Shown here piece after piece: positions 30,662-39,869 of a stretch of 64,000 nucleotides of DNA (the first letter of the stretch is position 1; each line of letters starts with the position of its first letter). Made by a program: the position numbers and the translations under genes. The stretch is from CAZIOH01 sp964540815 (lineage in GTDB: Bacteria; Myxococcota_A; Polyangia; Fen-1088). Location: positions 10,532 through 74,531 of the forward strand of contig CAZIOH010000023.1 in assembly GCA_964540815.1 (NCBI GenBank), in the 5' to 3' direction. A model generated the notes under the pieces. The model searched no databases and was not told where the DNA came from. It saw only the letters and a list, made by a program, of their open reading frames with translations.

Positions 30662-31450
30662 CTACATCAGCATCTTGAGGTTGCTGATGCAGAAGCTGTA
30701 GGAGCCGCCAGCCGAGAGGGTGGTCGGGACGTGGAACTGGATGCTCTCGATGTGGGCCGGGGTGAACATGTGGCCCATCGGCCCTGCGATGGCCGACCAC
30801 AGGACGGTGTTCGTGCCCTTCATGACCGGCGAGTTGGGATAAGAAGCGGTTGCTCCCCAGTAGTCTCCTCCCGCGGTTCCGGCGTCGGTCGCCGCCGACG
30901 GGAACTCGACGCGCAGACCAGGTCCTGGAACCGTGTCGATGTCGAACGAGATCCCCTTGAGCTTGCTGGCGTCGAACTCTCCCTTGGTACTGAGCGCACC
31001 TCCCGAGGAGGCGAGGTCGAGGCCGATGCCGGCTCCCCACATGTTCGAGTAGTCGGGGGGCGTTCCGATGACCATCTCGACCGAGCCAGCCGTGCACATG
31101 ACCCCACCCGTGTTGGGGAAGCCGGTGGCGCTGGCGGGTGGCATGGTGATCATCGAGCATTCGGAGGCCATGTGCTTGCCGGTCCCGGTGCAGCTGGCGA
31201 CGCCGGTTGCATCGCTGTACGTGTACCAGGCCCCCTGGACGCCCAGGGTGTTCGACGCCTTGTCGACCCAGCCGGTCATATCGGGCGTCAAAGCCACCCC
31301 GACCGCCGAGGACGAGCTGCCACCGGTGCCGGTCTGGGAACCGCTCGATCCTCCAGTACCAGATTTTGCGGGCGTATCAGAGGAACAGGCCGCCACGGCC
31401 AGGGTCGATGCGCACAAAGCTAGAAGAATAACGGTGGAGCCATTTTTCAT
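30662..31450 (-). CDS. carbohydrate-binding-like lipoprotein 2
   Basis: From ATG 31450 (clear GAGGA ribosome site) the 262-residue product starts MKNGSTVILLALCASTLAV with lipobox VAAC, followed by a Gly/Ser/Thr spacer. The mature domain is beta-rich with aromatic sugar-stacking candidates (VQGAWYTYSD, GGDYWGATASYP) and ends GGSYSFCISNLKML. It resembles the lipoprotein at 26344-27075 in size, domain shape and terminal layout, although identity is low. It is convergent with the first GH8 gene and divergent from the second, so it belongs to the same locus. Glycan binding is an inference. Confidence 0.7.
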   Translation of the reverse strand: MKNGSTVILLALCASTLAVAACSSDTPAKSGTGGSSGSQTGTGGSSSSAVGVALTPDMTGWVDKASNTLGVQGAWYTYSDATGVASCTGTGKHMASECSMITMPPASATGFPNTGGVMCTAGSVEMVIGTPPDYSNMWGAGIGLDLASSGGALSTKGEFDASKLKGISFDIDTVPGPGLRVEFPSAATDAGTAGGDYWGATASYPNSPVMKGTNTVLWSAIAGPMGHMFTPAHIESIQFHVPTTLSAGGSYSFCISNLKMLM

Positions 31451-31617
31451 TGAACCAGTCCTCACTTCATTGGGGGGTGGAAAGAACGGGCAGGCATGGA
31501 AGACTTCCGCCCGCCGCGTCGTTTTTCCGGCGCGATTCCGGCTAGTATCCGCACCGCAATTCCCACCGTCAAGGTCGTGCTCCGAATGGGACGGAACACC
31601 GGCCCCCCGATGGTATC

Positions 31618-32994
31618 GTGAGAGCCTTGCGCCCCCCCCCAACGCGATCTCTCGTCTCGACCCAGCCGTTGCCATCCGCCAAAGGCCGAGCTCCCTACGT
31701 CGTCATCGGCCTCGTCGGCCTGATCTTTTCCTGCGCCAAGGATCCCGCGTCCGGGGCTCCGGGGGGAACGGGGCAGCCGACCGGCTCTGGTGGCGCGTCG
31801 ATGACGGGCTCAGGGGGCGCGACCGGCACCGGCGGAGCGATGGCCTCCGCCTCCGGTGGAACGACCGTCACGAAGGCGCCAGGCTCCTATGCCTTCAACA
31901 GCGCTGGAGCCAAGTACCCCTTTCCGCAGGGGCACCTCTTCGCCAACTGCACGTATCCGCCGTACGACACGGACACCATGGCGACCATGTACCTCAACTG
32001 GAAAGCCAAGTTCTTTCAGCCCCAGGGGCAGACGGGCAGGGTGATTCGCCCTGAAAACGCCAACGACACCGTGTCCGAGGGGATCGGATACGGGATGGTG
32101 ATCGGCGTGTACATGAATGACCGCCCCATGTTCGATGCGCTGTGGGCCTACGCACAGAGCAAGTTCGATGGCAGCGGGCTCATGAACTGGCAGATCGGCG
32201 CTGGCGGCAACGTGATCGGCAACGGTAGCGCCACCGACGGTGACGAGGACATGGCCTGGGCGCTGCTGCAGGCCGCTACACAGTGGGGTGGTGGCACCTA
32301 CAAGACCGACGCCGTCAAGCTCATCGAGAACATCTGGAGCAAGGAGATCGACCAGGGCGGCGGGAACGTCCTCAAGCCGGGCGAGAACTTCGGCGGCTCC
32401 GGTCAGACCGACCCTTCGTACTTCGCACCGGCGTACTACCGCGTCTTCGCCAAGGTCACCAGCCACGACTGGATGGCGGTCGTGGATTCGAGCTACACGA
32501 TCCTGCAAAAGGCCAGCGGAGCCTATGGGCTGGTCCCGAACTGGTCCAACGCCTCCGGTGCCGGGGTCAACGGCCCCAACAATGACACCACAGGGCCGAT
32601 CTTCGGATTCGACGCGTCGCGAACGCCGTGGCGGATCGCCCACGACTACTGTGAGAACGGCGAGCCCCGCGCCAAGGCCTACCTCGACAAGCTCACGGCC
32701 TTCTTCGCGGGCAAGGTGACCAGCCTGGCGACCCTCGGAGCGCTCAAGGCGACCTACACCACGGCGGGGGCCGACGGGACTGGCTCGGCGGGCATGTCAC
32801 TGCTTGGCCCGGCCGGGGTCGGTGCGATGGTGGGGGGCCACGCGGACTTCACGGGTTACGTGTACCAGGCTCTGGATTTGCTGAGCACCGATCCATCCAA
32901 GATGAGCATCAATGGCCTCTACACCTACTACCACGCGTCGTGGGGGGTGCTCTCGATGCTGGCGATGTCGGGGAACTTCTGGAACCTGCCCTGA
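31618..32994 (+). CDS. GH8 family glycoside hydrolase lipoprotein 2
   Basis: Second GH8 enzyme, 458 residues, GTG start at 31618. A hydrophobic signal (YVVIGLVGLIFSC) ends in a lipobox Cys; a Gly/Ser/Thr spacer follows (TGSGGASMTGSGG type). Catalytic Glu154 lies in NDTVSEGIGYGM and the signature Asp207, Asp209, Asp211 in ATDGDEDMAWALLQA. The W-R-I-A-H-D-Y-C-x-N-x-E-P-R-A-K phrase is shared with the first enzyme. Similarity over the whole catalytic domain implies tandem duplication with the binding lipoprotein inserted between them. Likely substrate beta-1,4-glucan; chitosan or xylan cannot be excluded. Confidence 0.9.
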   Translation: MRALRPPPTRSLVSTQPLPSAKGRAPYVVIGLVGLIFSCAKDPASGAPGGTGQPTGSGGASMTGSGGATGTGGAMASASGGTTVTKAPGSYAFNSAGAKYPFPQGHLFANCTYPPYDTDTMATMYLNWKAKFFQPQGQTGRVIRPENANDTVSEGIGYGMVIGVYMNDRPMFDALWAYAQSKFDGSGLMNWQIGAGGNVIGNGSATDGDEDMAWALLQAATQWGGGTYKTDAVKLIENIWSKEIDQGGGNVLKPGENFGGSGQTDPSYFAPAYYRVFAKVTSHDWMAVVDSSYTILQKASGAYGLVPNWSNASGAGVNGPNNDTTGPIFGFDASRTPWRIAHDYCENGEPRAKAYLDKLTAFFAGKVTSLATLGALKATYTTAGADGTGSAGMSLLGPAGVGAMVGGHADFTGYVYQALDLLSTDPSKMSINGLYTYYHASWGVLSMLAMSGNFWNLP

Positions 32995-33018
32995 GGGACC
33001 GCCTCACCGCTCGGGGGC

Positions 33019-33825
33019 CTAATCGTCGTTGACGGTGAGATCGATGGTGGCGCCGGGCACGAGGGGCGCCTCCGCCGGGGGGCTCTGGTCGAGGACGATG
33101 CCGCTCGGGCGGTCGCCGTCCACCAGGTACTGGATCTTGCCCACCTTGAAGCCGGCCTGGGCGATGGCCTCCCGGGCCGCGCGCAGGCGGAGCCCGGCCA
33201 CCTTGGGCGTGGGCCTCGGAGGGACACCGGCCGCGACCAGGAGCGCGACGGTCGACTGCGCCGCCACCGAGGACCCCTCGGCCGGTGTCGTTCCGACCAC
33301 GAGGCCCGGGGCCACCCCGTCGCTCGCCACCACGGTGGTTGGTCCGGCCACCAGGTCGGCGCCGGCGAGGGCGCGGGTCGCGTCTTCGACCTTCAGTCCG
33401 GTCAGCTTCGGAACGCGCGCGCCGCGCGCTCCGAGCGACAGGAACACCTGGACCGCATCTCCCCGGTGCATCTGAGAGCCCGGAAGGGGAGCCTGCTCGC
33501 CGACCGTTCCGGCGGCGCGCTTTGGATTGAAGCGCTCACCCCCGAGGACCAGCAGCAGGCCGCGCGCGTTGAGCGCCGTCCGCGCCTCCCCCGGGGGAAG
33601 TCCCAGCACGGAGGGGACCTCGGCCACGACGCCCGGATCGACCCCGGCTGCGAGCTGCCCCGCGCCACCGGCCGTCCAGGCGGCGGTGGCCCCGGGCAGG
33701 GCGCCCCGGTGGTCGAGGGCGCGCAGGCCGAAGAACAGCGCCGCCGTCGTCAAGGCCGACACCAGAACAGCGACCGGGAGGGGGGATCTGGGGGGCGGCA
33801 GGTACAGATCGTCGTCGTCGGACAC
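33019..33825 (-). CDS. membrane-anchored PASTA-repeat protein
   Basis: The 268-residue protein has a short cytoplasmic N-terminus (Asp-rich), a transmembrane helix near residues 17-37 (PVAVLVSALTTAALFFGL) and three PASTA domains near residues 68-134, 135-203 and 204-268. Each has the (V/P)-P-x-(V/L)-x-G-(L/M) start, for example VPSVLGLPPGEA and VPKLTGLKVEDA. PASTA modules bind peptidoglycan stem peptides or muropeptides and usually occur in Ser/Thr kinases and penicillin-binding proteins; here they stand alone. It may sense or bind cell wall. Start at 33825 chosen because it places the Asp-rich segment before the helix. Confidence 0.85.
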   Translation of the reverse strand: MSDDDDLYLPPPRSPLPVAVLVSALTTAALFFGLRALDHRGALPGATAAWTAGGAGQLAAGVDPGVVAEVPSVLGLPPGEARTALNARGLLLVLGGERFNPKRAAGTVGEQAPLPGSQMHRGDAVQVFLSLGARGARVPKLTGLKVEDATRALAGADLVAGPTTVVASDGVAPGLVVGTTPAEGSSVAAQSTVALLVAAGVPPRPTPKVAGLRLRAAREAIAQAGFKVGKIQYLVDGDRPSGIVLDQSPPAEAPLVPGATIDLTVNDD

Positions 33826-33886
33826 GCCCCGAATCTAACCCCGCCCGGGCGGTTTCGAAACCGAAGCAGCTCGACCGAACCTGTGC

Positions 33887-34315
33887 TCAGTCCAGGGGAT
33901 GACGGCAGCGAAGACCGGGAAAACGGGCGAAGTCCTTGTCGACGGTCACCCAGTCGCTGCCGCTCTCGATCGCGAGAGCGGCAAGGTAGGCGTCCGGAAC
34001 GAGGTTGCCACGAACGCCCGTCAAGCGGCACAGCCCGGTGAAGATGTCGAAGTGGCGCGGACCGGGCGCCACGACGATGGCGTTCGGGACACCCCGGATC
34101 ACTTCGACGAACCGAAGGGCGTCCGCCATGGGGGTGGGGGTCTTGAACACCGATGGATGCGTGACGACGCGCAAGAAGCCCGACAACACCAGGTCGGCCA
34201 GGCCAAAGGCTGCATCTCCGTTCACCGTCGTGTCCAGCCACGCCCGATACCGGGCGTGATCCCCGGCATCGGCGCGGAACGAATAGACCAGGACGTTGAC
34301 GTCAGGCAGGACCAC
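33887..34315 (-). CDS. vapC: VapC-type PIN-domain toxin
   Basis: Toxin of a type II toxin-antitoxin pair, a Mg-dependent ribonuclease. The 142-residue product begins MVLPDVNVLVYSF with the first PIN Asp (D5). Further acidic residues are present in NLVPDAYLAALAIE and WVTVDKDFARFPG. The position often occupied by Glu in other PIN toxins reads LSGFLRV, as in a known VapC subfamily that lacks it. The subfamily signatures THPSVFKTP and GLRCRHPL are present. The start overlaps the antitoxin gene by 14 bp, so the two form an operon. The catalytic triad looks intact. Confidence 0.88.
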   Translation of the reverse strand: MVLPDVNVLVYSFRADAGDHARYRAWLDTTVNGDAAFGLADLVLSGFLRVVTHPSVFKTPTPMADALRFVEVIRGVPNAIVVAPGPRHFDIFTGLCRLTGVRGNLVPDAYLAALAIESGSDWVTVDKDFARFPGLRCRHPLD

Positions 34316-34553
34316 GACCGCCGTCCATCAGGTCGAGCAACTTGGCCGTGCTGTCCAGATTCACCCCTGACCGAAGGCCGTCGCCCCGGAAAGTCGGCAA
34401 CCGAACCCGGCCCCTTCGCTTGGGTTTCGCCTCGCGTGCCAGTGTTTCCCGCAAGGACGCCTCGATGACCGCGGTCAGGGTTCGGCCCGACTCGACCGCG
34501 AGCCGCTTCACGTCCGCCATCAGACCTTCGTCGAGACGAACGGTCGTACGCAT
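34302..34553 (-). CDS. vapB: VapB-type ribbon-helix-helix antitoxin
   Basis: Antitoxin and autorepressor, 83 residues from ATG 34553. It reads MRTTVRLDEGLMADVKRLA, a ribbon-helix-helix (CopG/Arc-like) DNA-binding fold in which the beta-strand TTVRL contacts DNA. Its C-terminal tail (RLPTFRGDG) would wrap the toxin. An AGGA ribosome site lies about 8 nt upstream; an ATG at 34577 is the only other in-frame option nearby but would sit inside the palindrome. It overlaps vapC. The perfect palindrome at 34567-34592 should be its operator. Confidence 0.88.
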   Translation of the reverse strand: MRTTVRLDEGLMADVKRLAVESGRTLTAVIEASLRETLAREAKPKRRGRVRLPTFRGDGLRSGVNLDSTAKLLDLMDGGRGPA

Positions 34554-34566
34554 CGTTGAATCCTGC

Positions 34567-34592
34567 GCGATTGACATAAGTATGTCAATCGC
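34567..34592. promoter_or_regulatory. operator palindrome of vapBC
   Basis: Perfect inverted repeat: GCGATTGACATA (34567-34578), spacer AG, TATGTCAATCGC (34581-34592). It contains a TTGACA -35 hexamer on each strand; the one reading towards vapB (34588-34583) is followed 17 bp on by CAGGAT (34565-34560). Binding here by the VapB dimer would block the promoter. Confidence 0.75.
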
Positions 34593-34623
34593 CCTGGCTG
34601 TCCCACCTGATGAGGCGGCGCCT

Positions 34624-37308
34624 TCACCGGTCCGGCAACGCCGTGGCGCCGCCCGCCGCGGTGGGGGTCGTGCCCGCGAGGTGGCCGTGGGCAATGGGCT
34701 CGGCGGTCGGCGGCTCGCTGGCCTGGCCGCCCACCCCCGGCGAATCTCCACCGCGAAACAGGATCAACGCCGCCGGCAGCACCACCACCGCCGCCGTCAG
34801 GCAGGTGATCTCACCGAGGACCGCCAGGAACCCGAACAGGAAGAGGCCCCGGTTCTGCGCCACCAGCAGCGATGAATACCCGAGGATGGTGGTCATCGAG
34901 CACAGCGCCACCGCCCCGCCCGTGTCGCGGATGGCCCCCACCACGCTGCGCGCGCCGTCGCGCAGGTAACGTCCCATCACGTTGACGGCGTAGTCGACCC
35001 CGATCCCGAAGGTGATCGGGAAGGCGATGAAGTTGATGAAGTTGATGCGGATGTGGGCCAGCATCGCCAGGGCCACCAGCCACAGCACGCCCAGCACCAG
35101 CGCCCCGAGGACGAAGGGGGTCGCCACCCCGAACCGGAAGAGCAGGATCACCGTGAGGGCCACCCCCGCGAAGGCCAGCGCCGAGGCCAGCGGCCCGTCG
35201 CGGTTCATCGATACGGTGATGTCCGCCGTCAGCGGCGGGCCGCCCGCCACCCGCGCGTCGCGGCCGTCGACCGGCCGGGCCACCCGCGCCACCGCGCGCA
35301 AGGCGTCGACGAAGGCGCTGTTCCGCGGCCCGTCCCACAGGGCGGCCGTCGGCTTCGGGTACACCAGCACCACCCGACCGAGCGATCCGTCCATCTCGCG
35401 CAACCCTTTCAGCAGGGTCTCGGGGATCTGGTCGACGGTGATGGGGGGTGGCGTCTCGGGCCCGAGCAGCCGATCGATCTTGCCCCGCTGCTCGGGCGTC
35501 AGGCGGGCGCGGATGTTGGGCGTCAGCTTGTGGCGGATGGCGTCGATCTCGACCAGCCGGGCGGCGGCATCAGGCGGCAGGAAGTCGTCGGCGGTTCGAA
35601 CCATCGCCACCATCTCCGACAGCGGCGGCCGGTCCATTGCCAGCTGCAGCGCGTGGGTGACCTGCCGGGCCCCCACCTGGCTGTCGGCCAGGATGGCGGT
35701 CGGGGTGAGGTACTGACCGAGCAAGGTATCCATCTTGGCGCCCCAGTACCCCTCACCCGTCTTCCAGGTGTCGGCGCGCCGGAGCCGCGACAGATCGTGC
35801 TCGAGTTGCCCCTCGCCGAACCCCCGCACCGTCACCAGCGCCCCGACCGTGAGCACCATGGCCGTGCCGACGATCCAGCGCGGGTACCGCGAGACCCAGG
35901 TCGACAGGTGCCGCATCAGGCCGTGCGCCAGCGCGGGAGCGGGAGCCGGCCCCGGACCCGCGCCCCCGACGCTGCCGTGGCCATTCGCCGGGTGATTCCC
36001 CCACCAGCGCGCGCCGATGGGCGCCGGCAACTCGGGCAGCCGGTCCAGCCAGCGCACGAGCGGGGGCGTCAAGGTCGAGGTTCCGAGCCAGCACAGGATC
36101 ATCCCGATGCCCCCGATCACCCCGAACTGCTGGAACCCCCGGAACTGCATCGCGATCAACGACGCGTAGGCCACCCCGGCGGCCAGGGCCGCCGACAACG
36201 TCCCGGTCCGCGTCCCCCACAGCGCGATGGCCAGGGCGTCCTCCACGGTGCGATGCTGCCGTCGCTCGTCCACGTAGCGTCCGAGCTGGATGATCCCGAA
36301 GTTGATGCCGTTGCCGATGATGATCGACCCGAGGAAGGCCGTGTTCGAGTTGAGGTCGCGCACCCCGAGCAGGTTGGCGAGCGCGAACGCGCACAGGGTG
36401 GCGATCGCCAGCGGGGCGGTCAGCACCAGCGCCGCCGGCCACCACCTGAAGTAGAGCAGCAGCACCAGCACGACCGCCCCCATCACCAGCAGCGAAGACA
36501 GCGTCAGGTCGGCCACCAGCGCCGCGGTCTCCTCGGCCGAGATGGCCACGTCGCCGGTGTAGCCGACCCTCAGCCCCTGCGCATAGGCCCCGGGGCCCCC
36601 GAGCGCGCGCAGGTCCGCCTGCACCCGATCGATGAGCTCGGCCGACTCGGTCGAGCCGGTCGAGAAGCGACCGGCCTCGATGAGCAGGAGCGAGCTGCCG
36701 AGGCGGGCGTTCTCGAACCGGTCGCCATCGAGCCGGCTCGACGGGGCCCGCGCCTCGTAGCGCCGCTCGATGTCCGAGAAGTCGAGGGGGGGCGGACCCT
36801 CGCTGTCGTCGAGCAGGGTGCCGGTCTCGGTGGCGTATTCGTAGTGCAGGCGCGCCTCGATGCGCTCGCGGATGGTGCGCAGGTCCTCGACCCCGAGGAG
36901 CTGGGCGGCGTGCCCCTCGACGAAGGTGCGCTCGGCCGAGATCCCGAGCCGGAGGTTTCCGGCCACCCGCGCCGGGTACGCCCGCACCCGCGCCGCCAGA
37001 TCGTCGAGGAGCCGCCGGCTCGCGGCCATGCGCGCGGGCGGCGCGTCTGGACCGGCGTCGACCATCACCCCGAGAAACTGCAGGCCCGGGATCCGCTTCC
37101 GCAGTTCCCCTATGGCGAGGACGCTCGGCGCGTTCCGGGGCAGGAGCTCCTCGATGTCGCTGCGCAGGTGGCGGTACAGGTGCACCGTACGCCAGCCCGC
37201 GACCACCGCGGTCAGCAAGGCGGCGATCCACAACGCACGTCCATGGCGCAGGGTGAAGGCCACGAAGCGGCGCGACAGATCGTCGGATGGGTCGGTCTCG
37301 GTCGTCAC
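34624..37308 (-). CDS. MMPL/RND-superfamily exporter
   Basis: Inner-membrane proton-driven transporter of 894 residues from GTG 37308. It has two RND halves, each with one N-terminal helix, a large periplasmic domain and five or six further helices. The sterol-sensing/MMPL-like motifs are INFIAFPITFGIGVDYAVNV in the second half and IIIGNGINFGIIQLGRYVDE in the first. Similar proteins export lipids, for example hopanoids or lipid-linked polymers. The frame is open further upstream to 37644, but GTG 37308 follows a TATAGT promoter element and agrees with the family. No outer-membrane or fusion protein gene is adjacent. The substrate is unknown. Confidence 0.85.
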   Translation of the reverse strand: MTTETDPSDDLSRRFVAFTLRHGRALWIAALLTAVVAGWRTVHLYRHLRSDIEELLPRNAPSVLAIGELRKRIPGLQFLGVMVDAGPDAPPARMAASRRLLDDLAARVRAYPARVAGNLRLGISAERTFVEGHAAQLLGVEDLRTIRERIEARLHYEYATETGTLLDDSEGPPPLDFSDIERRYEARAPSSRLDGDRFENARLGSSLLLIEAGRFSTGSTESAELIDRVQADLRALGGPGAYAQGLRVGYTGDVAISAEETAALVADLTLSSLLVMGAVVLVLLLYFRWWPAALVLTAPLAIATLCAFALANLLGVRDLNSNTAFLGSIIIGNGINFGIIQLGRYVDERRQHRTVEDALAIALWGTRTGTLSAALAAGVAYASLIAMQFRGFQQFGVIGGIGMILCWLGTSTLTPPLVRWLDRLPELPAPIGARWWGNHPANGHGSVGGAGPGPAPAPALAHGLMRHLSTWVSRYPRWIVGTAMVLTVGALVTVRGFGEGQLEHDLSRLRRADTWKTGEGYWGAKMDTLLGQYLTPTAILADSQVGARQVTHALQLAMDRPPLSEMVAMVRTADDFLPPDAAARLVEIDAIRHKLTPNIRARLTPEQRGKIDRLLGPETPPPITVDQIPETLLKGLREMDGSLGRVVLVYPKPTAALWDGPRNSAFVDALRAVARVARPVDGRDARVAGGPPLTADITVSMNRDGPLASALAFAGVALTVILLFRFGVATPFVLGALVLGVLWLVALAMLAHIRINFINFIAFPITFGIGVDYAVNVMGRYLRDGARSVVGAIRDTGGAVALCSMTTILGYSSLLVAQNRGLFLFGFLAVLGEITCLTAAVVVLPAALILFRGGDSPGVGGQASEPPTAEPIAHGHLAGTTPTAAGGATALPDR

Positions 37309-37317
37309 GGAGCGCGA

Positions 37318-37323
37318 ACTATA
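37318..37323 (-). promoter_or_regulatory. possible -10 element of the MMPL gene
   Basis: TATAGT on the minus strand (37323-37318) lies 10 bp before the GTG start at 37308. Transcription starting about 7 nt after it would give an almost leaderless mRNA. No convincing -35 was found. Confidence 0.25.
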
Positions 37324-37474
37324 TCGGGCGAATCGGCGACGCGCCCAGACAGAAATATGGCGCCCATCTCGGTTCCGAGGACCGTCGATCCCCAAGATCG
37401 GCGCCAAGGTCCAGCGCGCCGTTCGGGCGGGCGCTCCGCGGCGGCCGTGGTCGTGATAAATTGACCGGCTCAAA

Positions 37475-39160
37475 ATGTCTCGCTTTCTGCCCGAGCGTTC
37501 CGCGTTCGTCGAGCTCGCCCGCCAGGCCAGGGATCCTGTCGTTGGCGGCGACGCCGATGGGACCGGTTCCACGATCCCTGGCCCACTCCCCGGCGGCCGT
37601 CGGCTGGCCTTCGTGTACCGCGAGGTGCTGGCGGACACCGACACGCCGGTCTCCGCCTACGCCAAGCTGGGGCGAGGTCCGTATTCCTTCCTGCTCGAGA
37701 GCGTGGTGGGCGGCGAGAAATGGGCGGCCTACAGCTTCGTCGGCGTGCGACCGCGGGCGGTGATCCGCGCGTACGGCCGGCGGGTCGAGGTGCTGGTGCC
37801 CGATGGACAGGCCTTCCGGGTGACGGAGACCGCCGAGGTCGGCAACCCGGTGGACTTCGTGGGGGCCTACCTGGCCAGGCTCGCCCCGGTGATCCCCGAG
37901 GGTCTGCCGCGCTTCTTTGGCGGGGCGGTGGGATGGATCGGGTACGACGCCGTGCGCGGCTTCGAGGATCTCCCCAGCACCAAGCCGGATGTGCTCGGCT
38001 TGCCGGAGGTGTGTCTGGCGATCACCGACACGGTCGTGATCTTCGACAACCTGCGGGGAACCGTGAAGGTCGTGGCGGCGGCCGACGTGGGGGGCGACAC
38101 GCAGGAGGGGACGGGTGGCAGCGGCCAGGGATGGATCGACCCCGGGCAGGCCTATGACCAGGCCTGCGCCCGCATCGACGCGATCCTCGATCGCCTGGCC
38201 CAGCCGATCGGTGCCCCTCTGCACGTGATCGATCCGAGTCCCCTGGCCCCGCGGACCAGGCCCAGTCCGTCCCTGTCATCGTCATCGTCATCGTCGTCGT
38301 TGCCGTCGTCATCGTCGTTCTCCGCGACCTTGCGCTCCGGCGTGACCCGCGAGGCCTTCGAGGCCAACGTCCGCCGCATCCAGGAGTACATCCTGGCCGG
38401 CGACGCGTTCCAGGTGGTGTACGCGCAGCGCTTCGAGCTCCCGCGGGGCGGCGTCGATCCCTTCGACGTGTACCGCGCCCTGCGGGTGACCAACCCATCG
38501 CCGTACATGTTTCATCTCGAGTTCCCCGAGGCGGTGGTGACCGGGGCCTCGCCCGAGGTGATGGTGCGGCTCGATCGCGGCGAGCTCGAGCTGCGGCCCA
38601 TCGCCGGCACCAAGCCCCGCGGGGCCACCCGGCAGGAGGACGCCGCCCGCGAGGCGGAGCTGCGCGCCGATCCCAAGGAGCAGGCCGAGCACGTGATGCT
38701 GATCGATCTCGGCCGCAACGACGTGGGTCGGGTCTCCCTGCCGGGCAGCGTGCGGCTCACCGAGCGCATGGTGGTCGAGCGCTACTCCCACGTCATGCAC
38801 CTCGTCTCGAACGTCCGCGGCACGCTCGATCCGCGGCTCGGACCGGCCGACGTGATCCGGGCGACCTTCCCGGCGGGCACGCTGAGCGGTGCGCCCAAGA
38901 TCCGGGCGATGGAGATCATCGAGGAGGTGGAGCCGACCCGGCGGGGCATCTACGGCGGCGCGGTCGGGTACATCGGCTACGGCGGGAACCTGGACTTCGC
39001 GATCGCGATTCGCACCTTGGTCGCGCTCGGAGAGACCTTCTACATCCAGGCAGGGGCGGGGATCGTCGCCGCCAGCGTCCCCTCCGAGGAATACGACGAG
39101 TCCGTCAACAAGGCGCGCGCCGTGGTGTCCGCCATCGAGATGGCGAGCGCGCGAGGATGA
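37475..39160 (+). CDS. trpE: anthranilate synthase component I
   Basis: Converts chorismate plus glutamine-derived ammonia into anthranilate. The 561-residue protein has LLES in YSFLLESVVGGEKWAAYSF near residue 71, the tryptophan feedback-inhibition motif. The chorismate-binding core follows, with VYAQRFEL, IAGTKPRGAT, DLGRNDVGRVS, VMHLVSNVRG and TFPAGTLSGAPKIRAMEI. A Ser tract near residues 267-284, coded by TCATCG repeats at 38276-38317, lies between the N-terminal domain and the core and is not typical of TrpE. The gene starts the trpEGDCF cluster. The following trpG begins 41 bp downstream. Confidence 0.95.
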   Translation: MSRFLPERSAFVELARQARDPVVGGDADGTGSTIPGPLPGGRRLAFVYREVLADTDTPVSAYAKLGRGPYSFLLESVVGGEKWAAYSFVGVRPRAVIRAYGRRVEVLVPDGQAFRVTETAEVGNPVDFVGAYLARLAPVIPEGLPRFFGGAVGWIGYDAVRGFEDLPSTKPDVLGLPEVCLAITDTVVIFDNLRGTVKVVAAADVGGDTQEGTGGSGQGWIDPGQAYDQACARIDAILDRLAQPIGAPLHVIDPSPLAPRTRPSPSLSSSSSSSSLPSSSSFSATLRSGVTREAFEANVRRIQEYILAGDAFQVVYAQRFELPRGGVDPFDVYRALRVTNPSPYMFHLEFPEAVVTGASPEVMVRLDRGELELRPIAGTKPRGATRQEDAAREAELRADPKEQAEHVMLIDLGRNDVGRVSLPGSVRLTERMVVERYSHVMHLVSNVRGTLDPRLGPADVIRATFPAGTLSGAPKIRAMEIIEEVEPTRRGIYGGAVGYIGYGGNLDFAIAIRTLVALGETFYIQAGAGIVAASVPSEEYDESVNKARAVVSAIEMASARG

Positions 39161-39200
39161 AGCTCACGAGGATGAAACCCCCACGGATGGAATCCCTCCC

Positions 39201-39865
<665 letters not shown>

Positions 39866-39869
<4 letters not shown>

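Noticed and set aside
33887..34315. VapC inactivated by loss of the conserved Glu
   Set aside because: LSGFLRV replaces the Glu, but a VapC subfamily with this same wording lacks it and the other acidic residues are intact.
38276..38317. CRISPR or satellite array
   Set aside because: The units are six bases, in frame within trpE and without unique spacers. The same holds for the trpG and lipB tracts.
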